A stretch of 64,000 nucleotides of DNA, from assembly GCA_032191485.1 (NCBI GenBank), contig JAVDOI010000007.1, forward strand, positions 24,048,387 through 24,112,386, written 5' to 3'. The translations under genes and the position numbers were made by a program. The notes under the pieces are model-generated. The model ran no database searches. It was not told the origin of the DNA and saw nothing but the letters and a program-made list of their open reading frames with translations. Positions 10,576 through 22,494 of the stretch are shown here, in pieces (position 1 is the stretch's first letter; every line of letters starts with the position of its first letter). Origin of the DNA: Leptoclinus maculatus (taxonomy: Eukaryota; Chordata; Actinopteri; Perciformes; Stichaeidae).

Positions 10576-13046
10576 GACCACAGTTACATGTAGGATGGAA
10601 TGTTTTAAAATAGAATGTACAATACAAACAAATACACAATGCCAGCAAGGAAGATTAAAGAAAAGTCATGATGCCAAAAAAAAACTCAGTCACTCAGTAT
10701 ACGTGTCTGTGTTTTTAGTCCGTTTAAGTAGCATACAAACGGTTTCTAAAGGCGTCTCAATGATGTGTGTCGAGGAAAAATAGTTAATGTGACTCCTATT
10801 GATTTCCACCACAATGTGTCCACAGGAATTTATTTTATTCATTTTACTGCTGTAGCTTAGTTTAAGTTTAAAATAAAGGAGCAGTGTGTAGAAAACGACT
10901 TGATATCCAGGCAGCAGAAAGAGTTCCCTTTTTATTTTAGGATACATTTTTGTCACCGTTGATTCAGACTTGTGTATAGAAGTTTCTTACATTCATAGGT
11001 ATTTGTAGTCATTTGAGTTTATGGAGGCTGTAACAAATCTGTACATAACTGTTAGGTCAAACACAGTTGGACTTTTTTTCGGCCGTGGTATTTTAAAGCA
11101 TTTTTTAGTGTAAACAAATGATTTTGGAGTTATATGTACTTTTACATCATGTTTATACTGACATTATAATAAATAATCAAACACGATGCATCCTGTTTTT
11201 CTAGTTAAAACTAAGCTGTAGGACAAAACGCATATTACTTACATATTTTTAATATATTCCTATTTCCCCCAGTACCTTATTAACCTACATAAATTAATAC
11301 AGATTGCCTTTACTCATTCTGTACAACAGAGTCTTTGACCTTTATTAAATGATGAATTTATTTATTCATCAAATATTTGATTTTGTCATTTAAGATGTTT
11401 TGACAAAAACGAGTAAATAGATTATATGAAGTCACCTCTCATCTTGTGAGGAAAGAGCCTGGAAGACGTTCAAATCAGGGAGTAAAAAATATAAAATAAA
11501 TACCCACAATTATACATCGTATTTTTTGTCATTGTCATAGTGACATGATATGTTGCAGCAAAGTGCCGTCCCATTCATATTTACACCATTTCAAGCCCTC
11601 AGTCTCTCACACCATTTACCAGGTGACGTCAGTAAGTCCCTGAGGGTTAGTGGGGGACAATAAACACCGCGCCCTGTGAGACAAACTGCTATCATTCGTT
11701 CTGCTTAGACAATTAACTGTCAGTAGAACCACAGAATACTACAGTCAGTGGTGGAAGAAACATTCAGATCCTTTACTTGAGTAAAAGTATCAGCAAAATG
11801 TACTGACAGTATTAACCGGTATGTTGCATTTTACTGCTGTAGATGTTAAAGATTGTGCTAATTTGAACGAGCACTGCTCAGAATAACGCTTCAGTTTATC
11901 AGAAACATTGTTTAGACAGGTGTCATGCAGGTACAGTGTTAATTATTTGCAGCCTATAACTTATAATGTAAGTTTGATTGGCTACCTTTATGGTGGTCTT
12001 TTTCTGCCTCATGCTCTCTGCGTACCAACCAGTCGGGTTTCCTCCTTTTTAAAGTCCTCCTCTTCCATGCCCCGTTATTGTTATTATAGTATTGAATACA
12101 TTGTATTTAGTGTGTCGGTGTATTTAATTGCTGGGAAGGAAACCAGTGAAATAGCGAGCGAATGATCAAAATATATAAATCTTCCTGCTCTCATCATGGA
12201 GATGTGAAAATACAACTTTCCACTCAAGAAGAAGCGTTCATCATGCTTTCTGATGTCTGTGTATTAAAACCTCAAATGAATGCTTTTAACAATGAGACAA
12301 TAAACGTACCAGCTTTAGAAGAGATTTAATAACTCTGTAATTACAGATTAGAAACTCCGAGTACAATTACCTATTTATACAGCTGATAAATCATAAAATG
12401 TCGTTCTTTCAAAATACAAAAATAAGTCACTGGACACATGTACCATACAAAATGCAATAAATAGTGATAAAAAATAACACCAAAAACATGCAGTCTGTTT
12501 GAGAGTTAGAAAATGTAACCGTGGTGGACACTTTCTCTCTTGTGCGTCACACTGCGAGGCCTCAGGAAACGGTATGACTTCTCTTTTCTTGTGGTGTCAT
12601 CAGAAGGTCTGTCAGCCTCATTGATGCATCATGCTACTAGTACAGCTGCTATCTGGTTTCTGTTCAGCGAACCTCTCCAGCTGCAGTGGTCCCGCGTCAT
12701 GTTGTCCGCTGACTGGCCTACAATGTCCATTTCTGCAAGACACCGCAATGCAAACCGAGAAGATGGGTTGTGCTGCTCGCAGGAGGAGAGGTCATTGACA
12801 GTGCAGCAGATTTATTTTACTTCTAGAAACCAGCCAAAAGATATTTTAAAAAAGGACAATGTCAAAGGGTTTTCCGAGAATGTAGCGCGTGCCTACAAAT
12901 GTTATCGGACTAACGGATCCATTTTTACTTCCAGGATGGTTGAGGTCCCTCTAATTCCATCTAAATATAATGATGTTAACATGGTGCCTACACTACCTGT
13001 GTGCTACGGCAGACAGGCCTGTTTGTTCTCCTCTCCTCGGCCTCCT
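10576..13046. other. Convergent interval between SNX22 and TDG
   Basis: It holds the 3' flanks of two genes pointing at each other. Positions 11743-11850 (CAGTGGTGGAAGAAAC, TTTACTTGAGTAAAAGTA) are a dispersed repeat copy. A full CRE palindrome (TGACGTCA) lies at 11624-11631. The long plus-strand open frame at 12540-13190 runs antisense over the TDG 3' region and its last exon and is not supported as a gene. TTTATT at 12811-12816 is a possible TDG polyadenylation signal on the minus strand. Confidence 0.5.
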
Positions 13047-16000
13047 TTAGTTGGTGGAGTTGCTGCTTCGCCTCACGTCACCAGGCAGCCCACTACAGCT
13101 TTCATACTCTGGATCCACCTGCTCCTCTTTGATTGCCATCCTCTTCGCATCCTCTGCGGAAACAAAAAAACGCAACATAAAAGGAGTTAGATCTTCATCT
13201 AAGACATAAATATGTCAGGACAAAAATCCCAGTAAGCGCGTATGTCTCTGAATCCAAACGAGCCAGGGAGTGTATTTCGATCCAGTTGTCGCCGTTTACC
13301 TTTTGCTAGATGCAGATCGAACGAGTACTGCGTCTCCTCCACCTCGATCTTGGGCACCAGGCCCTTCATCTGGTCCCGCAGTTCCTTCAGCTTGATGTAG
13401 AAATGTACCTTGTCCTGCGCGCGGGGAAACTGGGCACAGCGAGGGCTTGATGATGGCATCAGGTAGCACACCTAGGAGATATGCCGTGAATATGCATGTC
13501 GTTTGTTTTTATTTGAGCACATTTCAAGAGTGATCCAGGCGCTGCTTCAACGTACCGTTTCAGTTTCTGGGATTTTGTACGGCTGCAGACCAAATTCGAG
13601 ATTCTTCGCCTTCACACCAAAAGTTTCTTTGCAGAAGATTTCATAAATACCTGCCAAAAATCAACCAACGTCAACACACTGTTAAACTCACACGATGGCT
13701 TTACGAATAAGCCATCCAAACACTTCAAAGTTCAGTAGTTTCGGTGTTTTAATAAGTTTACCTTTTCCATTAAAAGCTGCTATTAATGGTTTGTATTTCT
13801 GCAGCTTGTCAAGTAACTGTCGACCTCCTTCTCGAATCTCCTTACTGGGAGAAAAAACATAAAACCAGAAAAATATGATCTATGTTTGTTTCAAGGGACA
13901 CACTGGATGACATCGGGCGATTCTTAAGAAGTTCCTCCCTAACTTAATAGATCAATGCAATGTCTTTGGTATTCACCTGGAGAGGTCCTTGCTGCCGGGC
14001 GTGGTCCTCTCTACCATGTTGGTGAAGCCGATGCTATTTGTCTCCGGCAGGCTCTGGTCATGCATGAAGTTGAGCTGCTCGTCAGTTAGACCAGAGAGAA
14101 ACAGACATTTCCCTGGATAGGAAAGAAGAGATGGACATTTGGTTAGCCAAGCGGCTATCGAGACACAAAAAATAAGTTACGAAACACTGGACCCAGACAG
14201 GTTATTGTTGCTTCACTGAATCTACAGGAATACATAATTCAGTGAGCTGACGGACAGTAACAGTTTTTTTTTTGTGCTGAGATTGAGACAAAGTGAGCGA
14301 CAGCACCAGTATCAAACATGTTTGGTGGCAACAACAGTAAAGGGTGCGCAAAACAAAGGAAAATAAATGGCTAATAATATTATAAAAGTGAAAGATTCTT
14401 TAAAGAAACGATTGTGTTCAATGAAATACTTTAGAAACGGTGTAATATAACAAATACGTAAAGGTTAATGAAAATCATTGGGAACCTGATTTCACCAACT
14501 TCTTCTTTTGAAAACCTGTCTGTCAAAGAAACCTCCGTTGATACATTTGTAAATTGCATTTCTACATTTTCTATCGACCCCTTAAGTGTTTCAATGAGCA
14601 CGTAAAAAAGTCAAAGTTATGAAGAAGAACTGTTGTGTGCCTTGTCTGCTTGTTGCAGTGAATCGCTGAAGCTTACATGCAGCGAATTATTCAAACCTGA
14701 AACAACATTTTCATGGCTGCACACGAAACAAATCATTTTATTAAACCTCTTTGTAATTCAGCATGATGCATTTAAGCATCTGGACCTTTTCGAAATCTCC
14801 ATGTGCATTTGCATGAGCTGCATGCCAAGTGTTCGTGATGACGGATGTTGGGTATTCCCTGGATTTCAACTTACAGAAATGGTTTCCTGGGTTCGGATAG
14901 TGACGTCCTTTGAAGGCTGACAATAGTCCCGGGTTAATTCCAATCTGAGGGGAGAAGCATGAAGGTGTTACCAGGTGTTTTTTAAAATGAAAAACAAACA
15001 CACAAATAGTTGTCCAGTAAATAGCTCACTATCAGAATGTCCAGATTGTAGGTGATAACGTCAGGCAGGGTTTTGGTCATAACCTCGGCCACCGACATGC
15101 CGTTGAAGCGGTTGAGAGCCCTCTTGGCTTTTTTGGCGGCCTCGATCTCGTTCTCCTCCTCCTGCGTCTTGCCGTCCTCCGCCGGCTGCTTTGGAGGCCG
15201 GCCTCTCTTCTTCTTCACCGGAGTCACAACTAGGACAGAGAGGAGGAACAAAAACAAACGGTATGAGCCAATTAATCCCGTATTTGTATTGGGTAAAATC
15301 ATTCGTGTTGGCATGTCATATTACGTAACTTCTGATATTATTTAAGTTTGTATCGTGGTGTTTGTTGTACTATGAATACATGCATGTATGTTGCCTTAAA
15401 GTGCTACCAGATATTTGTTATTTACGACAGGTAATAGTGCCGTAGTGCAGTGTTTTTAGTGCACATGACAAAGTAGGGTTGGAAGGTGACACTCTTTGGA
15501 AAATGAAGTCTGCTTCGGTTTGGATCGAAACAAGTAAAACGTGTTGTAACGCGCAATAATGGAGTGATAAACAATATATGTATTGGAATCGGTAGTGGAT
15601 CGGGAAAGATGCAACCTCATTCAACTGTTCCCTGGCTTCTGTGAGCACATTGGGTCATCACAAAGAGGTTTTAATTCATTTGAACACGAGTCAGAACTCA
15701 AGACACCTTGCAGACTAAGTGGGCTAAGAATTTGGAGCATTGTAAACGGCCACTATACATTCTTTTAAAACCTGTTGTGGGTGTGGGGGTGCAGTACTTT
15801 GATCAATAACCTCTTCCATACCTTGAGCGGCAGCAGCAGGCTGAGGTTGGTGCTGAACACTCGGCTCCAGCTGCTGTATTGTATGTTGGTGGTGCAGGTG
15901 CGCAGGATGCTGCTGCTGCTCCCTGAGGTGCGGCTGGTAGGTCAGCTCCTGGTAGTGATTTTGGGCCGGGGGGTTATAGTTCTGGTAAAAAGGTTCCTGG

Positions 16001-17428
16001 TAGGCAGTTGGTTCCCGGTGGACAGACAGCTCGGCCATGACGAGGTCATCTCTGGGCCCTTCTGCGTAGTGGCCCATGTTGTGATACGACATCACATGCT
16101 GCGCCTCGGGGTGCTGCTGGCTGGACTGGTACCTAGAAAACAGAGGGTGCACGAGAGAAGAGGAGGAGGAGGAGGAAGGTAAAAGTTAAAGAGAGAAGGA
16201 AAAGGAAGGTGAGCCAAAGAAGAAAAACAAAACGGGACCCGGACAAAGCAAGAAAGGACAAATTATGTCTGGTGCTCAATGGGGTGCGTGGAGAAGTGGT
16301 TTTTTGAGGCAAGACACGATACGAGAAGTGTTTTTTTGATACAAGACACGATACTGACAAACACACATGCGCTGATATACACCTGTTTGTATTCTCTGCA
16401 TTTCATTCAGTGTAGAGCATGCGAGTCCAGCTCTAAAAGTAGTTTTCCTCGCTCTAATTGGTTGGTTTTTTCAGCCTCTAACCTGCGACACTCATTGCAT
16501 CCACAAATCTTTTTAAACACCGACTTTGTTGTGCGCTCAGGTAAGGAGGACCACAATGTGGAATGGAATGAAGACATACAAACAACTGTGATTAATGTGA
16601 AGTCAACTGCAGGTCAAGAGTTTCTTATATGGTCCCTTTCATTCCACAGTTGGCAGAAAAGGTTGCTTAAGAGCCACTGTATTTATATGAAGCCTGTAGC
16701 AAGTCATGTTGTAATAACTGCTTAATAATGTAGTAACAAGTCCAATATTTAAGAAATATCATTGTCAATTTACCAAACCAGCTACAGAGTACAAAAACAT
16801 TACATTGTAACTGGCAACTACATTTGCCAGTTAATTACATGTATTGAATTACAACTTAGGGTACTTCTTATACAAGCTGTTGGTCCACTTCCCATTTAAA
16901 AAGGGCAATTTATGTTAAAATGGTTATTATCCTTAATAATTACACTGCCACTTGCTACAAGCCCAAATACAAAGAATACAGGCATGTATGATGTCGTGTG
17001 TCAAATGCTATTTATTTCTTTTCTCCATCTCATGCATGAAAATGAAGACGTCAGGGAGATAAACATGAGAAGTTTTCCATGACCTGCCACCTCCGACACC
17101 AACTCACCACTGCTGAAAATAATCCGTAGGTACCGTCAGTGATGTATACTGGTTTTCTTCCATCTTAACTGTTGACTTATTTGAATACATTAACATTCAT
17201 TCTGCTGCCAAAAGCATTAATACACACTGGAGATGTGAGCTGTGTGGAGTTTGTAGCACATACGGTACACAAAGAAGACTTATGGACGCTGCTACAGGAA
17301 GATGGAAGGTTTAGCTAACAGTTAGCCAACAACGTTACGCGGTCCTACGGCTGTCTTCAAACCGCACGAGACCTCTAGGTTAACGAGACATGAAGGTATT
17401 TGAGCGAACTACCGTACCTGTCATACAT
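13047..17428 (-). CDS. tdg: Thymine DNA glycosylase (complete, 415 aa)
   Basis: Nine coding exons on the minus strand join in phase: 17418-17428 (ATG), 15759-16132, 15030-15229, 14875-14944, 13977-14112, 13762-13844, 13556-13650, 13300-13471 and 13047-13153. TDG removes T and oxidised 5-methylcytosine from G:T mispairs in the nucleus, acting in base excision repair and active demethylation. The N-terminus (about 1-125) is rich in Q, H and Y. An AT-hook-like KKKRGRPPK follows at about 134-142. The catalytic core starts at VAEVMTKTLPDVITYNLDI. The active-site motif IGINPGL carries the catalytic Asn at residue 199, and the second motif is CYLMPSSSPRCAQFPRAQ. A sumoylation consensus IKEE (Lys389) is kept, but the tail after it is only about 26 residues, shorter than in mammals. 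The exon 2 donor (GTATAG) is the weakest junction. Confidence 0.95.
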
Positions 17429-18100
17429 TTTGTTCTTTAGTTTTCAAATAGGAAGACTGGGGGCTGGGATTCCTCCCAAAACAAAGACCATTTAAACGCT
17501 CAATAATTCATTTAGCGCAGGTTGAGTGAACGCTTACCGCCACCTCTTGGTCAGGAGGTGTACTGCATGGATCTGACTAAAAATTATAATTTAGGATGTT
17601 TAGTCACGTTGCACAACTATATTATTACAACCGTTGATCGATGATTACAAAGTAAAACAGCACACATTATTTATTGATTTTTAACATCTTGAAATTACAG
17701 TGTATGGAAATCGACTGTGTGAGTTCGTACAAACTACCGCTAGTTGGCGGCATATCTCGTACGCATGAAAGCACCAGCCCGAATTTACACTGCAGACGAA
17801 CGTTGCAGTCAAAGATAGTAGTGTGTTTACTTAAAGTGCATCACTCCGCATTAAAAACAGGACCAGTCAAAAAACGATATGGAAAAGTCCATATCATAAC
17901 GTTTTTTTGGGTAAATTTCTCCAATGTACCTGTCTTTAAATGGCACAACAATGTAAGTTAAAAAATATTATAACACGGAATCGTAACCTTTGTGGTATCC
18001 GTAAACAGAACGGAGTGAGAGCTCACTTCTCTTATATTTTATCTCCGCGTTAGCTAACAGCGTGACCTGAGTCCCAATGACAGACATTTGGGTTTTACTA
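17429..18100. promoter_or_regulatory. Divergent TDG/UQCC6 promoter interval
   Basis: TDG starts leftwards at 17428. The first UQCC6 leader exon probably ends at the GTGAGG donor near 18163, so the two transcription starts share roughly 600 bp. I see no clear TATA box. The exact start sites are inferred. Confidence 0.45.
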
Positions 18101-18638
18101 TTACAATGGTTGAAATTAGATTCACATTGCGGTCTGTTATTTAAAAGACGGTGAAATAAACAAGGTGAGGTCTAACTAGCGCCATTATATGTCAGCTTGT
18201 GTCTGTTGCTGTGTTGACATGTATTTGTTTTTAGCCCTAACATTACACCACGGCTAACAAACACAGTAACGTTAGCTTCCTTGTCACTGGATGTACTGTG
18301 CAGGTGATTAACAATCATATACAGTATATATATATGTTATGTGTGCATGCATATGATACTAAAATAGTGAACTTTACATAGCTAGACAACCCTAATATGA
18401 TACTGTCTGATAGTATGATGCATAGCCCTGATTGTGAGGCATTGTTTTACAATTTTAGTAGAGACTTTTCATTTAGCGAGAACAATATTTGACACCATAT
18501 TTTGACTTTGCTTCTAAATAAAAGGGGAGCAGACAAAAAAGAGTGCATGCTTCTTTCTGACATATAGCTTTGGTTTGTTTACACATCTCTTCCTCTCTCT
18601 TGTTTTTGTCTCCCCCAGGGTGAGGACTTTCTGTGAAG

Positions 18639-19261
18639 ATGCCAGCCGGTGTGTCTTGGCCTCGTTACCTGAGAATGTTGGGTGCCAGTATGCTGGCCAT
18701 GTTTGCAGGAGCACAGGTCGTCCACCAGTACTACTTACCGGATCTGGTGAGGGCCAAAATTATGTTTTTATGTGCGTTTCTGTCTTTTACCACTCATGTA
18801 CATGGCTATCGCTGTGTAGTGCTACTGTTATTACACATAGGATAATATGTGCTGGTACATGCTATATAAAAACCCACACTATGTTATATGTTATAGTGTT
18901 TTCCTGCATTTCCTATAATGCAATTTGATAACCACCACATGGTAGATGTAAAAGTGTTGCATTTACTCAAAGATGGTCAACCAATCAGGATGTTCTCCCG
19001 TTGATACTAAAGCCAGACTTACGGTTGATGTTTTAAAAAAATAAATAATAATAATACAACACCACCCATCCAAACAGGCCCAATCTTGCTGTATGTGTTT
19101 ATCAGTTCTTCCTGTTTTATTTTTATTTTTTTATCTTTCAGAGTATACCAGAGGTCCCGCCAAAGCCTGGGGACCTAAAGACAGAATTGCTGGGCTACAA
19201 AGTCAGAGAAGAAGCTACGGCTGCGTTACAGCAGCTTAAAGCAGAACAAAAGGTGGACTGA
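18639..19261 (+). CDS. uqcc6: Ubiquinol-cytochrome c reductase complex assembly factor 6 (BRAWNIN), 75 aa
   Basis: Two coding exons, 18639-18746 and 19142-19261, join in phase 0. The first encodes MPAGVSWPRYLRMLGASM, a hydrophobic helix (LAMFAGAQVVHQYY) and LPDL; the second SIPEVPPKPGDLKTELLGYK and a charged tail ending KVD. It matches the family formerly C12orf73: a tiny single-pass inner-membrane protein needed for assembly of respiratory complex III. The conserved blocks are AGAxVVHxYYxPDL and IPExPPKxGxLKTELLG. The start is the first ATG after the leader acceptor at 18618. An AATAAA lies at 19635-19640. It is head to head with TDG; human UQCC6 and TDG also lie near each other on 12q23. 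Confidence 0.94.
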
Positions 19262-20030
19262 TCCTGGACTTATACGTTCTCTGTCTGATGGACACACTGA
19301 ATCAAGCACTATGTCCAATGTTTTGCCAACAGCTAGAGGCTGCGACGTGCTACGGGAGTAAAGTCATTTCTTGGACATCTGCAAATGGATATTTTCTGTG
19401 TTTGTTTTAGCAAACATGAGTGGAATGAAATGCTACACACTCGGGATAAGGATCCTATCGGAATCAAGATCATTTGGTTTATTCAGCCGAATTTAATTTT
19501 GAATGTGTTTGCATTTTCAGATCAAGTGATGAAGTAAGGGAGGGCTTCTTGAACACATGAACTACGAAAGTCATGAGATAATTATATTCAAACGTATATC
19601 TTTTGATGTTTTTTTCCCTTTAGGATACGCTTGAAATAAATATATCACAACAAACTTGTGTCATTACTTTGTGGTAAAAGTTAGTGCTCTATATTGAAAT
19701 TATGACAAACTTTAATCGTCAATAATTTAGTTAATTGATCTGCAGCTTCTGAGATGTGAAGATGCACTGCTTTTCTCTATATCATTTTGTTGTAAATTTC
19801 ATATTTTGGGGTTTTGGACTGCTGCTCAGACAAAAGAAGCAACCTCAAAACATCACGGAGGAACGTCAGTAATGAAAAATACATAATTAAAATGAAAACT
19901 ATCACGTTGTGTGTCATTTTACTTTATTATAGTCTGCCTGGATGTATCATGGCATTGAGAGACCTCAGAAGTATAAACAAGCACGAACGTGTGTGTGTGT
20001 GTGTGTGCGCGCGCGCGGTTGGATGTTGGC

Positions 20031-20043
20031 GTATCATAGCAAC
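20031..20043 (+). promoter_or_regulatory. X-box-like RFX motif upstream of EFCAB10
   Basis: GTATC-AT-AGCAAC ends 28 bases before the EFCAB10 ATG. The AGCAAC half is a perfect RGYAAC RFX half-site; the other half departs from consensus. RFX/FOXJ1 control is expected for motile-cilia genes. A (GT)n(GC)n tract precedes it at about 19989-20017. Confidence 0.4.
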
Positions 20044-20071
20044 AAGTGTAAACACAAGTGAAGTAGAAAAG

Positions 20072-21379
20072 ATGGCGACTCAGAGAGAGCAAGACGCCGC
20101 TGATTATCTGAAGAAACACAAAATACCAGAGCTCATGGAGAACCTGACCAGCATGCTCTTTTTTTACAGACCCGGTTAGAGCAACAACCCAACATCCTCT
20201 CGTTTCTTTAGCTAACTCCATTTATAACACACGTGCTATGGGCAGGCTAATGAAAAGAACACAACACGTGTTTGGTTAGCTTGTCAGTCACTAATTAGGC
20301 TATACCTTATTTAACTGGATTAGGACTTCTGTTGTTGTTGTTGTTGGAAACAGGGTTAGCTAATACACTGAAATAAATATACATAATGAGATACATAACG
20401 TTATAGGTTATTATTGCCTGTAGTAACCTGAATGTGGTTTTAAAAACGACACAATTACACATAAAACATTGTCTTTGTCAACACAAATGTACTTGAACCC
20501 AAGTGTTGATATTGTCTACCAAGTGTATTTTGCATTGTCGTATGTTAACTAGTCATTGTTCGTATGGCATTTTATTAATTTTGAAATTGTTGCTCCATAT
20601 ATTTTTACGAGAAACATTCATATCCGTGATTAATTGTGATGTATTCTTTCGTTCAGAGAAACCCAGAGAGTTTCTTGTTGAGCAGCTGGAGCTGCTGAAG
20701 ATTGCTCAGCAGAGCGGTACAAAAGGGCCCAATCTGTTCAACAAAGCCAACCTGGATGCAGTCTTTGGGATACTGGACCCCACCAATCAAAAATACATCA
20801 CTACGGCCCAATACAAGCAGGGTGAGCACGGGACATGGACAGTATATTAGGCTTTCACTTTCAATATGATTAAATATGTGATTGTTATTTATATCAGCAA
20901 CAAAATTCTAAGCTCACTCATGAAAAGGATAAACAATATTTTCATGCATTTGTCAGGTATTCATTCAGTCTTTCTGTTTTAGAAACAATAGTGGTTGCCT
21001 ATTTATTCATACGTCACATAAAGGTAGTTTTAATTCACCCAATTATTGCTTCATACAGCAAAATATAATATCATCAAATAATGAATAATGACACTTTGGA
21101 CTAAAACAACTACTAACAGAGTCTCCTTTCCTCACAGCTCTGACCACGCTGGGCATTAAAGATATTAATGAATGCCCCGAAGGTGTCAATGAAGACAGAA
21201 TATCCCACGAGACCTTCAAAACAGAAGCGTAAGAGCACCTTGTAAAATCTGAACAGCGTTACAAAGACAATATTCACCAGCGTTTTAAAATGCACTGTTA
21301 TGAAGATCGTTTCGTCTCATTGTGTTGTTACAGGGTTGAAGGCCTGAAGAGATGCTCAGCAACATATGAACAACTGTGA
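20072..21379 (+). CDS. efcab10: EF-hand calcium-binding domain protein 10 (complete, 134 aa)
   Basis: Four exons join in phase: 20072-20174, 20657-20821, 21138-21228 and 21334-21379. Residues about 5-50 (EQDAADYLKKHKIPELMENL, KPREFLVEQLELLK) form a RIIa/DPY30-type dimerisation and docking helix pair. Residues about 68-95 (LDAVFGILDPTNQKYITTAQYK) form one EF-hand. Its loop, D-P-T-N-Q-K-Y-I-T-T-A-Q, lacks acidic residues at positions 3, 5 and 12, so calcium binding is doubtful. The architecture and length fit EFCAB10 (human 127 aa), a small protein associated with ciliated cells and sperm; its exact partner is not established by the sequence. An ATTAAA at 21477-21482 is a possible polyadenylation signal. 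The start is the first ATG downstream of the X-box-like motif. Confidence 0.9.
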
Positions 21380-21482
21380 ACTTCTGTTTGATGTTCCCTT
21401 CAGCTGTTATTTATTATGATGTTGATATGCGTTTGGATGTTGCCATTGGGTCTTTATGTGGAGCTGTGTCTTGTAGATTAAA

Positions 21483-22335
21483 CACATTTTCTATGAAACT
21501 GCTAATGTGTTTTCTGATTTTGGTAATTTTCATTTACCAGCCTTTTTACTACAGTTTTATATTTTTGGGGAATTTCCTCTAAAGACCGGACCCTGCTATG
21601 CCTGAAGAAATAACGCCATGTCAAAGTACAATATGTGATGAGATTCTACTGTTTATTCAGAGATAACAGAGTACACCAGGTTTACATCGCAGCTCTTCAT
21701 CCCAGTTCTGAATGATTATTTTTACTCTACTCTGATATCAAAATAGAACAAGATTCGTTCCCAGTGGTTTGAATTCACACCACTGGTCAGTCTAACAATG
21801 TCTCACACGTTGCAGATATATTTCATAATGCATGTTTTCACCAAACAGGATGATACTTTGGTTTGCTCCTCAGCATAACCTTTCCTAAAACCGGATAATG
21901 AATACAGTTTATAACAATGATAATGAATACTCGTGTAAAATAAAATAACTAACTTAATAAATACTGTATGTAATAAATCCATCTCGCCATCCAACCTACA
22001 TAGATGTCAACAGAAAGTTGGGAGTGATTTGTGTATGTATCCTCCATGAACTTTGGCAAGCATGGTCTCTATCTGAAAAGAAAAGGAAGAAGCTTTTAAT
22101 TTAATTTTATGTTTTTATAGTATTATTATTATTATTGCCATTATTAGTAATATGATTAGAATTATTTGTATTTATTGGTAATAAATTAAATAATAATACA
22201 ATATAATATTTAATAATTTGATACAACATAACAAATGAAACAATAGTAGAAATATTATGGTAGTATACATTTATTTTTTTTAGAAAATGTTATTTTCATT
22301 ATTGATCTATTATTTACATTTTGCAGCGTCGCTGT
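21483..22335. other. Non-coding interval between EFCAB10 and SAMM50
   Basis: AT-rich DNA with (ATT)n and (AAT)n low-complexity near 22120-22215. No exon is supported. Confidence 0.6.
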
Positions 22336-22341
22336 GTTGAA

Positions 22342-22440
22342 TGCGCAGCCGCAGAGGGGCGTGGTCAGGAAGTGACATGGCCGCCTCCTTCCACGGAGCC
22401 TCGTCGCCTTTCCTCCGGTTACTTGTAGGTTAAATTTTGT
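22342..22440 (+). promoter_or_regulatory. SAMM50 promoter region with NRF1-like and ETS motifs
   Basis: TGCGCAG at 22342 (NRF1-like half) and AGGAAGTG at about 22368 (ETS/GABP type) lie about 130-150 bp before the SAMM50 ATG, a pair typical of nuclear genes for mitochondrial proteins. No TATA box is seen. The start site is inferred. Confidence 0.4.
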
Positions 22441-22494
22441 CGGTCTTTTTCCACCTAAAGCTTCGTCCGTGTTTTACCGGGACCAGAGCTCAGC

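Noticed and set aside
12540..13190. 216-codon plus-strand open frame
   Set aside because: Antisense to the TDG 3' region and its last coding exon; no recognisable domain.
15724..16152. TDG exon 2 starting at an internal ATG (MHPLFSR)
   Set aside because: That ATG lies upstream of the TTTTCTAG acceptor at 16132; the 11-nt exon at 17418-17428 supplies the start and keeps phase.
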